64,000 nt of DNA, taken from the NCBI RefSeq assembly GCF_932294415.1, contig NC_065535.1, forward strand, positions 25,012,782-25,076,781, read 5' to 3'. The first letter of the stretch is position 1; each line of letters opens with the position of its first letter. Shown here piece by piece: positions 1-11,254 of this stretch. The DNA comes from Quercus robur (taxonomy: Eukaryota; Streptophyta; Magnoliopsida; Fagales; Fagaceae). Position numbers and translations under genes: made by a program. The notes beneath the pieces are model-generated. The model made no database searches. It saw only the letters and a program-made list of their open reading frames with translations, and was not told the origin of the DNA.

Positions 1-502
1 AGCCCAAAACCCAATTGTATGATTTGGGCCCATGACCCCACACAATCGGTAAACCAGCCACGTTACAAGCATTTGACATAAAACATACAATCATTTACAC
101 CCAAAACAACCACACACAATTCTAACTTTTAATCCCCCAAAAAAACACACACACACAAGGATAGTTAATAGTTTTGCAACAAAAATATTATTCGCCAGAC
201 CATTAAATACATAGAGACAAAAAAACTTATATATGATATTTATTTTTTTAAAATTATCAAAAAAAAATATCAAATAAAAAAATTTACGAAAAATAATATA
301 CATAATTTAAATAGAACTATTTTAAAGATTGTCAACCTAATTTAAAAACTAAATTAAAAAATATACATTTGAATGATACGATGACAAATGTGGGCTTTCA
401 AAAGTTTATAACTTTATGTGACAACTTTAGAAGAAGTCAACGAAAAGTCAAAAGTTTTTCATTTCATATGATGAACTAAATAATAAAAGTTGGATTCTAA
501 AT
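1..502. other. AT-rich intergenic DNA, no gene seen
   Basis: Short AT-rich reading frames only. I see no domain, splice pattern or structured repeat. It ends at the target-site duplication of the LTR element that follows. Confidence 0.6.
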
Positions 503-507
503 ATCAT

Positions 508-1197
508 TGTGGGGCCGGGAAATTTGAGGTCCCAGCCCACTTTACATTCAGGGCCCAAGACCCAGGCTGAGGAGCCCTATTGCCGAGGACGCATGATAAA
601 AGCCCCAAAAAGGCCCAAGGATGTGGCCGAGGACGATCTCACGCTCAACACCTCACAAAACGCCTGAAAAAAAGGACAAGCTCAGTACAAGGGCAGTACA
701 AGGGAGAAAGCTGCCAACACCGTAGTATGGAACCCTGCATCTGACAGGCCCATACTCCAGCCCATGCTTTTTAACTTTTCCTAACCACCCCCAACCACTC
801 TTATGTATGGATTGATAGGACGGGTCTGTACCCCAAGAAGCAAAACTTACACGTGGACACTAAATGGGAAGTAAACACTAGTATAAAAGGGAAAGAGAGC
901 CAAGGGGGAAGGGGATCCCAGAAGAGGGAGAAATCCTACAAAATGGAGAATGGGAAGGATACTATGCTCCTCGGATGTAGTCCGAGGACTTAAACCCTAC
1001 AAGCCGCACCGACAGAAGGCTTAGCTAGTCAAGCCAAGTCCGCCCTCATATAAGCCTCCATAAAAACCACGACTAGACCGCTGACCAGTGACCAAGGTCC
1101 AGCTTTTCAAGCCCACACTCTACAAATTATATTGTTCGGACCCTTTACACACGAGCCCAATGTCATTCTTGGGTCATTGAATAATCGTGTCCCTACA
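508..1197 (+). repeat. 5' LTR (690 bp)
   Basis: Starts TGTGGGGCC and ends GTCCCTACA. A TATA box (TATAAAAGG) at 882-890 would start transcription near 910-920. A short inverted repeat near 971-989 (TCCTCGGA...TCCGAGGA) lies in the expected R/U5 part. It matches the copy at 3657-4346 over its whole length. Confidence 0.92.
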
Positions 1198-1198
1198 A

Positions 1199-1217
1199 TG
1201 GGCGTCGTCTGTGGGGA
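1199..1217 (+). other. Primer-binding site (tRNA-Asp-like, degenerate)
   Basis: The bases one nucleotide after the left LTR, TGGGCGTCGTCTGTGGGGA, resemble the TGGCGCCGTTGCCGGGGA-type site complementary to the 3' end of tRNA-Asp that many Tat/Athila-type plant gypsy elements use. Several mismatches are present. Confidence 0.6.
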
Positions 1218-1440
1218 GGCTTGCGCGTTGGCACCGGTGGCGGTGGAGTCAAGTCTTTGTCAAGCAAGGGTCTGCAAGAGCTCTTTCATTTCCAGCAACA
1301 CGCTGTTGTTGTTCCGACATAAATTTCCGCTAGGGGCTACGCCTCGTAGTGTCAACGGAACGGGCAGCTCTAGGGGCTTCCAACATCAAGCTAACGCCCC
1401 CCACCTTGATCGAGGGGCTAATCTTTGAAAATAAGAAAAA

Positions 1441-2268
1441 ATACAAGTTTTGGACAGAATCAAGGCCTTGTATGGTCCTCGGACTCAAGCCTATTGGGAA
1501 ACCAACTACTTAAAAGAAAAAATACAAGTTTTGGACAGAACCAAGGCCTTGTATGGTCCTTGGACTCAAGCCTATGGGGAAACCAACTACTTTAAAAGAA
1601 AAAATACAAGTTTTGGACAGAACCAAGGCCTTGTATGGTCCTCGGACTCAAGCTTATGGGGAAACCAACTACTTAAAAGAAAAAATACAAGTTTTGGACA
1701 GAACCAAGGCCTTGTATGGTCCTCGGACTCAAGCCTATGGGGAAACCAACTACTTAAAAGAAAAAATACAAGTTTTGGACAGAATTAAGGCCTTGTATGG
1801 TCCTCGGACTCAAGCCTATGAGGAAACCAACTACTTTAAAGAAAAACTACAAGTTTTGGACAGGACCAAGGCCTTGTATGGTCCTCGGACTCAAGCCTAT
1901 GGGGAAACCAATTACTTAAAAGAAAAACTACAAGTTTTGGACAGAACTAAGGCCTTGTATAGTCTTCGGACTCAAGCCTATGGGGAAACCAACTACTTTA
2001 AAGAAAAACTACAAGTTTTGGACAGAACCAAGGCCTTGTATGGTCCTCGGACTCAAGCCTATGGGGAAACCAACTACTTTAAAGAAAAACTACAAGTTTT
2101 GGACAGAACCAAGACCTTGTATGGTCCTCGGACTCAAGCCTATGGGGAAACCAACTACTTTAAAGAAAAACTACAAGTTTTGGACAGAACCAAGGTCTTG
2201 TATGGTCCTCGGACTCAAGCCTATGGGGAAACCAATTACTACAAAGAAAAACTACAAGTTCTGGACGC
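1441..2268 (+). repeat. Tandem array, ten copies of an 81-bp unit
   Basis: The motif TACAAGTTTTGGACAGAAC recurs at 1442, 1523, 1605, 1686, 1767, 1848, 1929, 2010, 2091 and 2172, and an eleventh partial copy starts near 2252. The period is 81 bp, with one 82-bp unit caused by an extra T near 1590. Because 81 is a multiple of three, a 27-residue repeat (containing VLDRTKALYGPRTQAYGE) runs through most of the array, and a continuous frame extends from 1553 to 2506. Two other frames and part of the opposite strand are also open, so openness alone does not prove that it is translated. Confidence 0.95.
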
Positions 2269-2519
2269 AACCCGATACAATCATACCTCGGTCCTCGGAT
2301 CAGAGGCCAGGTGTTATCGAAAACATGGCCAAAGTTCCACACTACTCGGCAACCCTCTCGGATGGTTTATTTTGGGTTTCTCATTCTTGGGCAACTACCT
2401 CACGCGCGTTACGGTACACTCAGCTGTTATCTCGGTTAGTCTCATAAGTTTAATCTTCTATGGGTTGGTATTATTATATTTGATAGTTTCAATAGGTTCA
2501 AATTAATTGCTTTTTGATA

Positions 2520-3646
2520 TGAGGTTTCTTGCCCCGAGTGTCGTTAAATAAAAATACACATGAAATACATCCATTCATAAAGTAAGTACTATAGAAAAGA
2601 AAAATATTTAGAATGAAACAGAATCATCTTTTATTAAGACAAATAACTAGTACAACGTACAATGTACAACGTATAATAAAGGAGCTTAAGTAAGCCAATA
2701 CTAAAAGCTAACTGCATAAGCAAAGAGAAAAAATACAAAGGAGAAGCAGAAGAAGAGCTGCAGAGAAGAAAGATGTAGCAGTTCCAAAATGTTGTCTAAG
2801 GAAACCCTTTCCCAATACTTTTACGTGCCCATAACTCAAGTAGCAAAAGAACTTGACGTGGGATTAACACCTTTGAAGAAAAGGTGCAGGGAGCGGAGTA
2901 TTCGTGGGTGGCCACACAGGAAGTTGATGAGCCTCCACGTTAGCAGCGCTCGCAATAGAGCGGCTAGTTTTGATGATGGGAAATCCCACTGCTGTCGCAC
3001 CGAAAGTCTGACACGACCAGTTCCTGCTTCGGATTTTGACTGAAAGAGGCGAAGGACCCGCTCCCACCTTGTGAGAACGGAGAATTGTCTTTAGTCTTTG
3101 TCTTCTCTGCCCTGACCACGCCATCCTGAGATTCAGAGAGACCCATTGCTTCTGGAGTGGGTGTGGTTCCTTCATCCCCACTCGTGGCCCAAACATATTA
3201 CTCTAAGGGTTGATTGCACTGGATATGAAGACTAGGAGCACAGCTGAAGGGTTGAGAATTTGAAGGGGCTAAAGGATTTTGTACGTGAAGGGAGTAACCT
3301 CCTATCCTGCTTCTTATATGGAAGGCAAAACTGGAGACATTTGATCTACACAGGTTCCCAAGAAATGCTACAGACGAGACGGTTTTTGCTCAACTCCCAG
3401 CGTCGTCTGCAACCATAAAGTTTGGATAGCCTCGTGAAGGAGACATATTAATGGCGCGCCTCGAGTACTGAAACGTCGAGGATGCCGCGTGAGGAAATCT
3501 AGAGGGATGTCTCACAATTCGGCGCACCCCTCATGCAAATGGAGAAACCCCGACATTAATGAAGTGTAGAGCTGGGCAAGTCATGGTTTGGGCCTAACAT
3601 CACCAAAACCCTCCTCCCGAACCACAAGGTTGGGTAGTAGGATTTT
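2520..3646 (+). other. Non-coding interior of the LTR element around the captured exon
   Basis: Apart from the RWP-RK fragment I recognise no retroviral domain here on either strand. The overlapping 110-aa minus-strand frame (2864-3196) is antisense to the captured domain and looks like a shadow. Confidence 0.5.
2789..3043 (+). pseudogene. Captured RWP-RK (RKD-type) domain fragment inside the LTR element
   Basis: The 84-residue frame opens with an RWP-RK domain of the RKD type: SQYFYVPITQVAKELDVGL, then LKKRCRE, then the signature WPHRKLMSL (residues about 41-49). In the family this domain binds DNA in regulators of egg-cell identity and nitrogen response. The signature reads R-GWPHRK rather than the usual RWPHRK. 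After about residue 49 the similarity stops and a low-similarity tail follows, as expected where a captured exon ends. The N-terminal part and any other domain of the donor gene are missing. This is a gene fragment carried by a retroelement and probably not a functional regulator. The family assignment rests on motif recognition. Confidence 0.75.
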
Positions 3647-3656
3647 GAGGGGCTAT

Positions 3657-4346
3657 TGTGGGGCCAGGAAATTTGAGGTCCCAGCCCACTTTACATTTAG
3701 GGCCCAAGACCCAGGCTGAGGAGCCCTATTGCCGAGGACGCATGATGAAAACCCCAAAAAGGCCCAAGGATGTGGCCGAGGACGATCTCACGCTCAACAC
3801 CTCACAAAACGCCTGAAGAAAAGGACAAGCTCAGTACAGGGGCAGTACAAGGGAGAAAGCTGCCAACACCGTAGTATGGAACCCTGCATCTGACAGGCCT
3901 ATACTCCAGACAATGCTTTTTAACTTTTCCCAACCACCCCCAACCACTCTTATGTATGGATTGATAGGACGGGTCTGTACCCCAAGAAGCAAAACTTACA
4001 CGTGGATACTAAATGGGAAGTAAACACTAGTATAAAAGGGAAAGAGAGCCAAGGGGGAAGGGGATCCCAGAAGAGGGAGAAATCCTACAAAAGGGAGAAT
4101 GGGAAGGATACTATGCTCCTCGGATGTAGTCCGAGGACTTAAACCCTACAAGCCGCATCGACGGAAGGCTTAGCTAGTCAAGCCAAGTCCACCCTCATAT
4201 AAGCCTCCATAAAAATCACGACTAGACCGCTGACCAGTGACCAATGTCTAGCCTTTTAAGCCCACACTCTACAAATTATATTGTTCGGGCCCTTTACACA
4301 CGAGCCCAATGTCATTCTTGGGTCGTTGAATAATCGTGTCCCTACA
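3657..4346 (+). repeat. 3' LTR (690 bp)
   Basis: Same length and ends as the copy at 508-1197, with the same TATA box and inverted repeat. It is followed at once by ATCAT, the second copy of the target-site duplication. Confidence 0.92.
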
Positions 4347-4351
4347 ATCAT

Positions 4352-5603
4352 GGTTGAGCTAAATGGCTCATTTAATTACAAGTTTCTATAAATTACATAA
4401 TTCCCTATGGTTTGTAGTAGTTTTAAATCAAATGTCATTTTTTTTTTATAAAAAAAACTAATAAATTTATGCTGTTTTTTTTTTTTTTTTTTAAATTCAT
4501 CTCTATTAATGTTCTCAAGCGTCTATTTATTAATTACAAATAATAAAAATTCATATAAGTTGATTATAAGACCTATCTAGATGCAAAAAATCTTATCATG
4601 TGAAACTTTAAGACCTTTGGAATAGGTGAGAATTGTGAAATTAAATAACAAATATTTATTTACTATTGTCACAAAAAATATTCACATTAAAATTACAATA
4701 ATATAAATTTATGTCCAAATCAAATCATACCCATAGTTAAATACTATAAAATAAAAGTTTAGTCTTTAATACTGTGGTTGTGCCAAGTGAATGCCCTCTA
4801 CTTCTTTTAGCAATTTTATAATCATTTTTTTCTCCTTTTGTCATAAGGCAGACTGTAAGCATATTAAAATAATTAACATGGTTGCTCAAAATGATATCCT
4901 ATTGTCAAAGTTCAAAATTTTTAAAAATACTATGCCATTTAAAATTATAATACTTAGAGTTTTTAGAAAACAAGAAGAAGTTTCATTACTCATTTTTATA
5001 TTATATAATAATTAATTCTAATTTTTATGTTTTAATAAATGTTGAATAATACACGTTGTGCTTGTACTATGTGACTATGTGTAAGTATTATAATTTGTAC
5101 AATAGTAGCATGCAACTTAATATAATTACATTGAATTTATTAACATTATTTACTTTAAGTAAAACTCTATTGCCAAATTTAATATAAAATAAAATAGATA
5201 ATTCTCCAATTAAAAGTAAATTATCAAAACTTATAGAATATTGAAAGGAGTTTTATTATTTATTTAAATTATTTTAGAATCTATTATCACCTCTATTTTT
5301 TTTTTTTAACAAAAAGCTTAGATTAACTTAAAGAAATTTTTTGTTTTCCTTTTTAGAACAAATTTATAGATGTTAATATATTTTGAGGCCTAAAGCAATA
5401 AATTTAAGTGGGGTTTATTAATATTTTTAAATATCAATTAAATATGATTTATTTAACTTTCAATATATTTTTTCCTTTTTTTTTATATATATGTTTAGAA
5501 CCGTTCTTGTTTTTGAGCTTTAAAATTTTTAAGGTTTTATTAGCACCTGTCATAAAATTGACAATAGTTATTCGATCTAATCTTCTTGTCACATAATGCA
5601 TCT
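4352..5603. other. AT-rich intergenic DNA, no gene seen
   Basis: Poly(T)/poly(A) tracts and short chance frames only. Confidence 0.55.
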
Positions 5604-5606
5604 TAA

Positions 5607-5941
5607 GAGTGCGTTTGGATTCGGCTGAAAAAAAGTTGCGTTTGCGTTTTGTCTGTTTTTTTTTTTTTTTTTTTTCACCCGTTTTGGAGCGTTTTGGGTG
5701 TTGCGGCTACTGTTCATGCACTATTCAATGAACAGTAGCCGCAAACTTTGACTTTTCAAATTTTTTGACCAATCACAGCACATCGTGTACTGTTTACGGA
5801 CCCACAAATTTCACTTTTTAGCAACTTTTTCATTAAAAATGGGTCCCACGATACTATTCACACATTTAAAAATTATTTCGCTACAGTGTTTTTCAGTTTT
5901 TAGTTTCAGTTTTCAGTTTTCAGCTGTATCCAAACGGACCC
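5607..5941. mobile_element. Tourist-like (PIF/Harbinger) MITE, 335 bp
   Basis: The left end GAGTGCGTTTGGATTCGGCTG is an imperfect inverted copy of the right end (reverse complement GGGTCCGTTTGGATACAGCTG). The 3-bp duplication TAA flanks it (5604-5606 and 5942-5944), which is typical of PIF/Harbinger. No transposase is encoded. It contains a perfect internal hairpin (separate entry). Confidence 0.85.
5703..5742. repeat. Perfect 15-bp inverted repeat (hairpin) inside the MITE
   Basis: The arms GCGGCTACTGTTCAT (5703-5717) and ATGAACAGTAGCCGC (5728-5742) are exact reverse complements around a 10-nt loop. Confidence 0.95.
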
Positions 5942-5944
5942 TAA

Positions 5945-8900
5945 GTAAAATTTTATCAATTTTGAAAATTTCGTTTACAATTTTTAGGCTCTTTTGTCTG
6001 TATAGTGGAGGACCTAGAGATACTTTTTAAATTTTTGAAGTTACAGGGAAATCTTAGGCTTAGGCCTAGGGCTGGCCTTAGCTTGACCTTGTTGGCTCAC
6101 TAATCCGGCTAGTTAGTCCCATCGATCAATCATTAGTTACCAGACATTTTTGGGCCACTTGACCATCAAACCCCAAGCTTAGCTCCTTGGTCAGAGTAGC
6201 TAGGGAGCTAAGCGGGGCTACACCATGAGATGAGCAAGCCTCGCGATCCACATTCTATTAAACCAAGAGAGATACATGTAGATATTGGTTTGACAACCTC
6301 ATCTGCGTAAAATAGAGGGTGTGTACTAGGAGTCTAGGAGGTCTTCCTCTTTACAGAAGCGGCTGCACATAATAGTCAGGTGCTCACAGACCGCCCTAGC
6401 TTGTTAAAAAATTTATATATATATATATATATATAATTATATTTAAATTAGCATATTTTATTTATCTAAAAAATAATATAACCACCTTAACCTGATCGAT
6501 AACCTCAAAATTTTGGGTTAAGTAAACATATAAGTAATCATATGGACACAATAAATGTTACAACAACTAATTTTACAACATTGCTAAATTAGCTGACCAA
6601 CTCACATGGGCTTTTTTTAATCTCCAATTTAAAATGTTTTGTATGCTAATGTTAGAATTGTTGTAACAATTTATTGTGTCTCTAGCGTTACTCACAAAGA
6701 TAATAATAATAATATTGGACCCTCAAGCATAATCCTTAACCCTTAAAATAAAAGTTCAAATAACAATAAAAATGAGCCCAAATAACCACAAAAAAAAAAA
6801 AAAAAAAAACCCCAAAAAACAAGATTAGACCAATCAACAACAAATAAACAAAATATTCAACAAAAGCTCATTAAAAAAATAAAAACCCCAAATCATTTAA
6901 ATTTGCAACTCGATAAACTCATTCCATAAAAATAATTAATTTAATTTTACAAAAAATGCACCAAGAGAGAGATTATGGTTGTGAGTTTTCCTCGGGATGC
7001 TGGGAGCTCTGCTCCTCAGCAACTTGGCTTCTAATTGCAACATTACTCGTTACTCTCTCTCACTTTCTCCATTTGTCTCTTTTCTACAATCATTTCAAAT
7101 TATTACTCATTTTATTATTCTCATCTCAGCATTCTCAATTCTTACTTAGTTTCTCATTAGTTTCTTTTGGTTTTTTAATTTAGTTTGTAGACGAAAATTG
7201 TAAAATTTCATATATTTGCTATTTTTTATGATGTAGATATATTTAAGTTCTATTTTTATTAGATTCTGTATAATTTAAAATTCTTAATAACCACCCTAAA
7301 AAACATCCAACATTAATTATAAGTAATGAATCACAATTTATATTTCGAGAAATATACAACAGCACTACACCAATGGAGAAAGTGTTATCAGGAAAAGTTC
7401 CCTAAGAAAATGTGTCAAAACTTTTTTATTATGATTTATTAACAATTGCCCTAAAGGCATTTGTTAACCTGACCCTTTCTTTTAAGCTTATTTCTTAATT
7501 TATTCACTGATTTGATTTTTGTAGTGTCTCTATAGTCTCTAACCAACTCCACTAATTGGTTTCTGACCTAATGAATATGTCATTCTCGATCAGTCTGCAA
7601 ATTTCTTTCCGGTGATCATAATAGGGTCCATTCTCTGTGCTTATTGGAATCCTTGCCACGGTTCTGTTCTCCATTTCACACACCTACTCTTGACTTGTGT
7701 AAGTGAGTTGAGCATAATAGTCTCAGACATTTATGTGGCAATCATCCAATTCATTATTTTATGAGGTGATATAGGCAACAAAGTCTACAAGGTCCTTTTC
7801 GTCACTATATATTTTTTTTAATTACATAATATTTTTTTTGAGACTCTTTAATTGCATAATTAATTTCAAGGATTGTATAAGCATAAGTTACGAAATTCAC
7901 TCCCAAATAAATAGAGTTTGGCTTACTTTCAGTACTTTTTTAAAATAAATTTCTTTTTATTTTAATGAGAAACTGCCATATCACCCATTAATTAAAAAAA
8001 ATGTGGGGATTAAAATCCACTATCACTTGCCATTTTACATTCAAAATAAACATGTCCAATTAAAAATGTACTGGGGATAAGTTAAACTCAAAAAAATATT
8101 CTAACCCTCAAGGCCTCAAGAAATTTTGGACACCTGTATGTACTCATGAAATCCTCCTTGTAAGGAAATCATGTAGAACAAGTGAACACCCCCCAATCCC
8201 CATGAGAAATTTTTCTTTTTAGTTAGATAATTAATGGTAGCAAAGAAAGGTAACCATTCATGTTACTCGATTTAGGGTGCGTGAATTGCTTAAAAAGTTT
8301 TGTTTTGTTTTTTTTTATTTGTCCCATTTCTCAACTCTTTTGCAAATAATATGATTTTTAATATTTTTTTTGAAAATAAACTGATGTTAACTTTTTTGTA
8401 ATATATTTAATATAAAAGTTACAAAACTATATATTTTTTAATAAATACTATACAAATAAATAAGCTATTAAAAATAAGCAATTTTTAAACGAACACTTAA
8501 ACATCCCTAAATGCAATTCCATAGCGGTTGTATAAGAATTTTGCCCTTCATTGTAACATTCTTTTTGATACTAATAAATTATTCTATCACCCTGCCACCC
8601 TGCCAGAAAAGAAAAAAAAAAAAAAAAATCAAACTAATAGTGATTTTGTGCTCATATTTAACTGAATGGTTGGGTCCCACTTTGTTATATTCTATGTTTC
8701 TGCCTTTATCAGTTTTCCAACTCCATTGTTTTTTATTTATTTTTTAACTTTGGTTCCATAGTTAGCAGGAGAATTTCAACATTTGATGACACTTTATTGA
8801 AAATATTAATTAAGTTACAAAACTCTTGATACATATAATTATGTCAGTGAAAATGCACTAATTCTTTATTCCAAAATTAAAAAAATGGCACCAATGATTA

Positions 8901-9605
8901 TAATTATCAACCTTTCTTTATTAAACTTGCACTCTATTACTTTCAAGTTTCATCTACCGGGATAATTGACTAAACATGGTGGGCCTCTGAATTGAAGTTT
9001 AAAAATTTCTAACCGCATAAAGTATTGAATGATCATAAAGTCCACCACATTGATGCACGTTGTGGGGTCAACGCATGTTATTGGTGTATTAATTCAAATA
9101 CGTATTTTACTTTTTTAAAATAAAACAACGAAAAAGACTTTCTCTCTTTCTTCAATTATGAGTAATATGCTTTTAGCATAAGAATAAGTACGCATAATAT
9201 GGATTATTTTTCAAATTTTCTTGCGTTCAAATGGCTAAATTTGCACTGAAATGATAAAGAAAGTCAGAAAGAGTGAACTTTCACAACCAAAGCTCAACGA
9301 AAAGTAACTTCAAGGTGGCATATATTACAATGGTTTTTTTATTTTTTAAAAGTGGCATATATTATATGAGTAATGTTATGTTCACAATATTTTTATTGAT
9401 GAGTAAAAAAATAATATCAAATGATCGACCAAGATTAAAACTAATAATAATCTGATACTTAAAATTTGTCGTGAAATTATTATGAAAATGATGTGATGCA
9501 ACATGTTACAAGTATAATATATAGAGAGGGCAATCATGGCCTGAAATACCAAAACTAGGAAATTGGCATTCTACACGTGCCACGAAGGGTATTGGCCACA
9601 GCCAC
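5945..9605. other. AT-rich intergenic DNA upstream of gene A
   Basis: No gene seen. It holds a (TA)n run near 6414-6434, A/T homopolymers, and one foldback element listed separately. The block 6060-6400 is less AT-rich but matches nothing I recognise. Confidence 0.5.
6534..6691. mobile_element. Foldback MITE with about 50-bp inverted arms
   Basis: The left arm (GTAATCATATGGACACAATA, then TTACAACAA) pairs with the right arm, whose reverse complement begins GTAACGCTAGAGACACAATA. The centre is short and non-coding. No clear target duplication was found, so the superfamily is uncertain. Confidence 0.6.
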
Positions 9606-9860
9606 AGGGCATGTTCTTGACAGATAGGGAATGTAATATATATCCTCCGAAGGACACACAAAGCTACCACGGCCTCATGTATGGTCCTGATGAAATTTCA
9701 AATTATAAGCTAATGGTGACGAATTATATGATCTTTCTTAGGCATCAAAAATTTCAATCCCATTTATTATGGTAGGTCGCAACCTAACGGAAACGGTCGC
9801 TACTTACTTCCTTTCATAAATGGCTTCGCCTAATAACATGACCTTTATCTACCTAGTTTA
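9606..9860 (+). promoter_or_regulatory. Distal conserved promoter block 1 of gene A
   Basis: It aligns, in inverted orientation, with 30006-30260 upstream of gene B. Shared stretches in order are TTGACAGA, then AGCTACCACGG, then CCATTTATTA with GGTAGGT, then a 30-bp stretch with one mismatch at 9815-9844 (matching 30022-30051, containing GCCTAATAACATGACCT). It lies 1.4-1.65 kb before the start codon. A chance frame at 9563-9775 overlaps it but is not conserved in the partner. The shared sequence is seen directly; a regulatory role is inferred. Confidence 0.7.
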
Positions 9861-10029
9861 AGTCATTGATATGCACCGATTGAATTTGAAACAATTTTTT
9901 TGTTTTTTTAAATGAATCACTGTTTATACTATTTTTATTATGCATTAATCAAAGCAAAACAAAATAATAGTAATGAATTTTTTTTGATAAACTTTGTACT
10001 TTTAAATTTATTATAAATTTATAGAGATT

Positions 10030-10086
10030 CTTTTTGAGTAATGTTTTTTTTTTTTTTTTTTTTGAGAAACCTTTTTGAGTAATGTT
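10030..10086. mobile_element. Micro-retroposed insert with 16-bp target duplication
   Basis: CTTTTTGAGTAATGTT occurs at 10030-10045 and again at 10071-10086. Between the copies is a run of T followed by GAGAAAC. This fits a severely 5'-truncated, minus-oriented poly(A) retroposon. Confidence 0.7.
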
Positions 10087-10270
10087 AAGTATGTTACAAA
10101 TTTGATTATATAAGTTCTATAATTAGATGTGCAACTAATCACAAAATAGTATCATATATTATTGAAATGATACTAATCATATTCATTCTTACTCTAGATG
10201 GTAATTTTTTGTTAGTTGAATTACTAGTAATTTTAATGTTTTTGTTTCTTTTTCCATTGATGACATGGCA

Positions 10271-10394
10271 ATCAAAATTTGTCAAACCATGTAGCATGGT
10301 CGACAACACAGTAGGCTCCTTTTGCCCACGTGGCTTCACAAGCGCCAAAAATTTTCCTTCCAAAGTTGAAAAATTACAGGCAATTTTTATTGCT
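10271..10394 (+). promoter_or_regulatory. Conserved promoter block 2 of gene A
   Basis: It aligns in inverted orientation with 29751-29860 upstream of gene B. Shared pieces are AATTTGTCAAAC, ATGGTCG, GTAGG, and AAGTTGAAAA followed by TTA. Similarity is weaker than in block 1 but collinear with it. Reading frames on both strands across it are chance. Confidence 0.6.
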
Positions 10395-10823
10395 TTCATT
10401 TTCAGGGACCCAAAGGGTATATGGGGCATAAAGAAAGATACCCAAGTGAGGAATAAAAAAATAAAAAAATTGATATAAATCGGCAATTCCACACCGTTAC
10501 TGACCTGATGTAATACTTTTACAATTAACTTTTATGATTAAGACCGCTCACGGGGTATTCAGATGTTTGGAGTCTAATGTAAACCCAAATATTTTAAATT
10601 TAATCTATTATATTATCAATTTTTTATAAATTTTTTGTTGCGTTTTATTGTCAAAAAATAAAATAATTTGACCAAATACTTTAACTCCACTTTAAAACAA
10701 AAAATAAAATAATTTTTTTTTTTTTGCATGATTAAGGGTCAATCAATTGGATTCTGTTAGGGGTTTTGCAGTAATTTCAAGTCCAAGTGTTGCCAATGGC
10801 CACTGAAATCCAAAACGGCCCCT

Positions 10824-10884
10824 AAAAGCAGAGCTGACCTACAATGGGCCAACTTATCCCCATCGTCGCTATCTGCAGCTGTTA
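10824..10884 (+). promoter_or_regulatory. Conserved promoter block 3 of gene A
   Basis: AGAGCTGACCTACAATGGGCC, about 400 bp before the start codon, matches AGAGCTGACCTACATGGGCC upstream of gene B (29087-29120, - strand). Further matches follow (ATCGTC...GCAGCTGTT against ATCGTC...GCAAGCTGTT). TGGGCC is a known plant site II/TCP-type promoter element. Confidence 0.65.
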
Positions 10885-11006
10885 CCACTGCTACTTACAC
10901 ATTTCCATTAATTCAATATTTTAAGCATATATTTTTTCTTTATCTACTTTTTTTTTTTTTAAATATATCAATTTCAGCCTCTATTATTTTCACTGATTTA
11001 ATTATG

Positions 11007-11015
11007 TATATAAAG
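11007..11015 (+). promoter_or_regulatory. Candidate TATA box of gene A
   Basis: TATATAAAG lies 240 bp before the start codon, which would put transcription start near 11040. The leader would then contain a three-codon upstream frame (ATG ACA CAT TAG, 11088-11099) and a short GA run just before the start codon. Confidence 0.5.
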
Positions 11016-11254
11016 AACCCAAGTGACCATAATATGTTCTTTTTCTAACCAACAGAAAGAACAAATTTCACTGAAGATTCCATACCTATGACACATTAGA
11101 GAAATAAACTTTTGATTTCTCTTTTTCTTTATTGAGATATACAAAGCTAGCAGATCCCACCCAAATAAACAAACAGAATCACTCTCTCTTTTTTATACTT
11201 TCTTTTCAGCTGTAATTGCCTGGTGGAGATAGACTCATAGAGAGAGAGAGCACC

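Larger units (their letters stand above)
508..4346 (+). mobile_element. Non-autonomous LTR retrotransposon (LARD/TRIM-like) carrying a captured RWP-RK fragment
   Basis: Two direct repeats of exactly 690 bp (508-1197 and 3657-4346) begin TGTGGGG and end CCCTACA, and are flanked by a perfect 5-bp duplication ATCAT (503-507 and 4347-4351). A primer-binding-like site follows the left LTR and a purine-rich tract (GAGGGG, about 3647-3652) precedes the right LTR. The 2.46-kb interior has no gag, protease, reverse transcriptase or integrase, so movement would need enzymes from another element. Instead it holds an 81-bp tandem array and a fragment of a host transcription-factor gene. The LTRs differ at roughly 22 sites by eye (about 3%), so the insertion is younger than the gypsy element at 49.4-58.8 kb. 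Confidence 0.93.

Noticed and set aside
1553..2506. 317-aa repeat protein in the LTR element as a confident gene
   Set aside because: The 81-bp period keeps any stop-free frame open; a second + frame (1980-2447) and part of the - strand are also open, and one unit breaks the frame. It is reported as a repeat.
9563..9775. 70-aa frame upstream of gene A
   Set aside because: The initiator is not ATG, and the aligned region upstream of gene B does not keep the frame.
10139..10492. Overlapping long frames on both strands
   Set aside because: No protein similarity, and both cross conserved promoter block 2; only short non-coding motifs are shared with the partner promoter.
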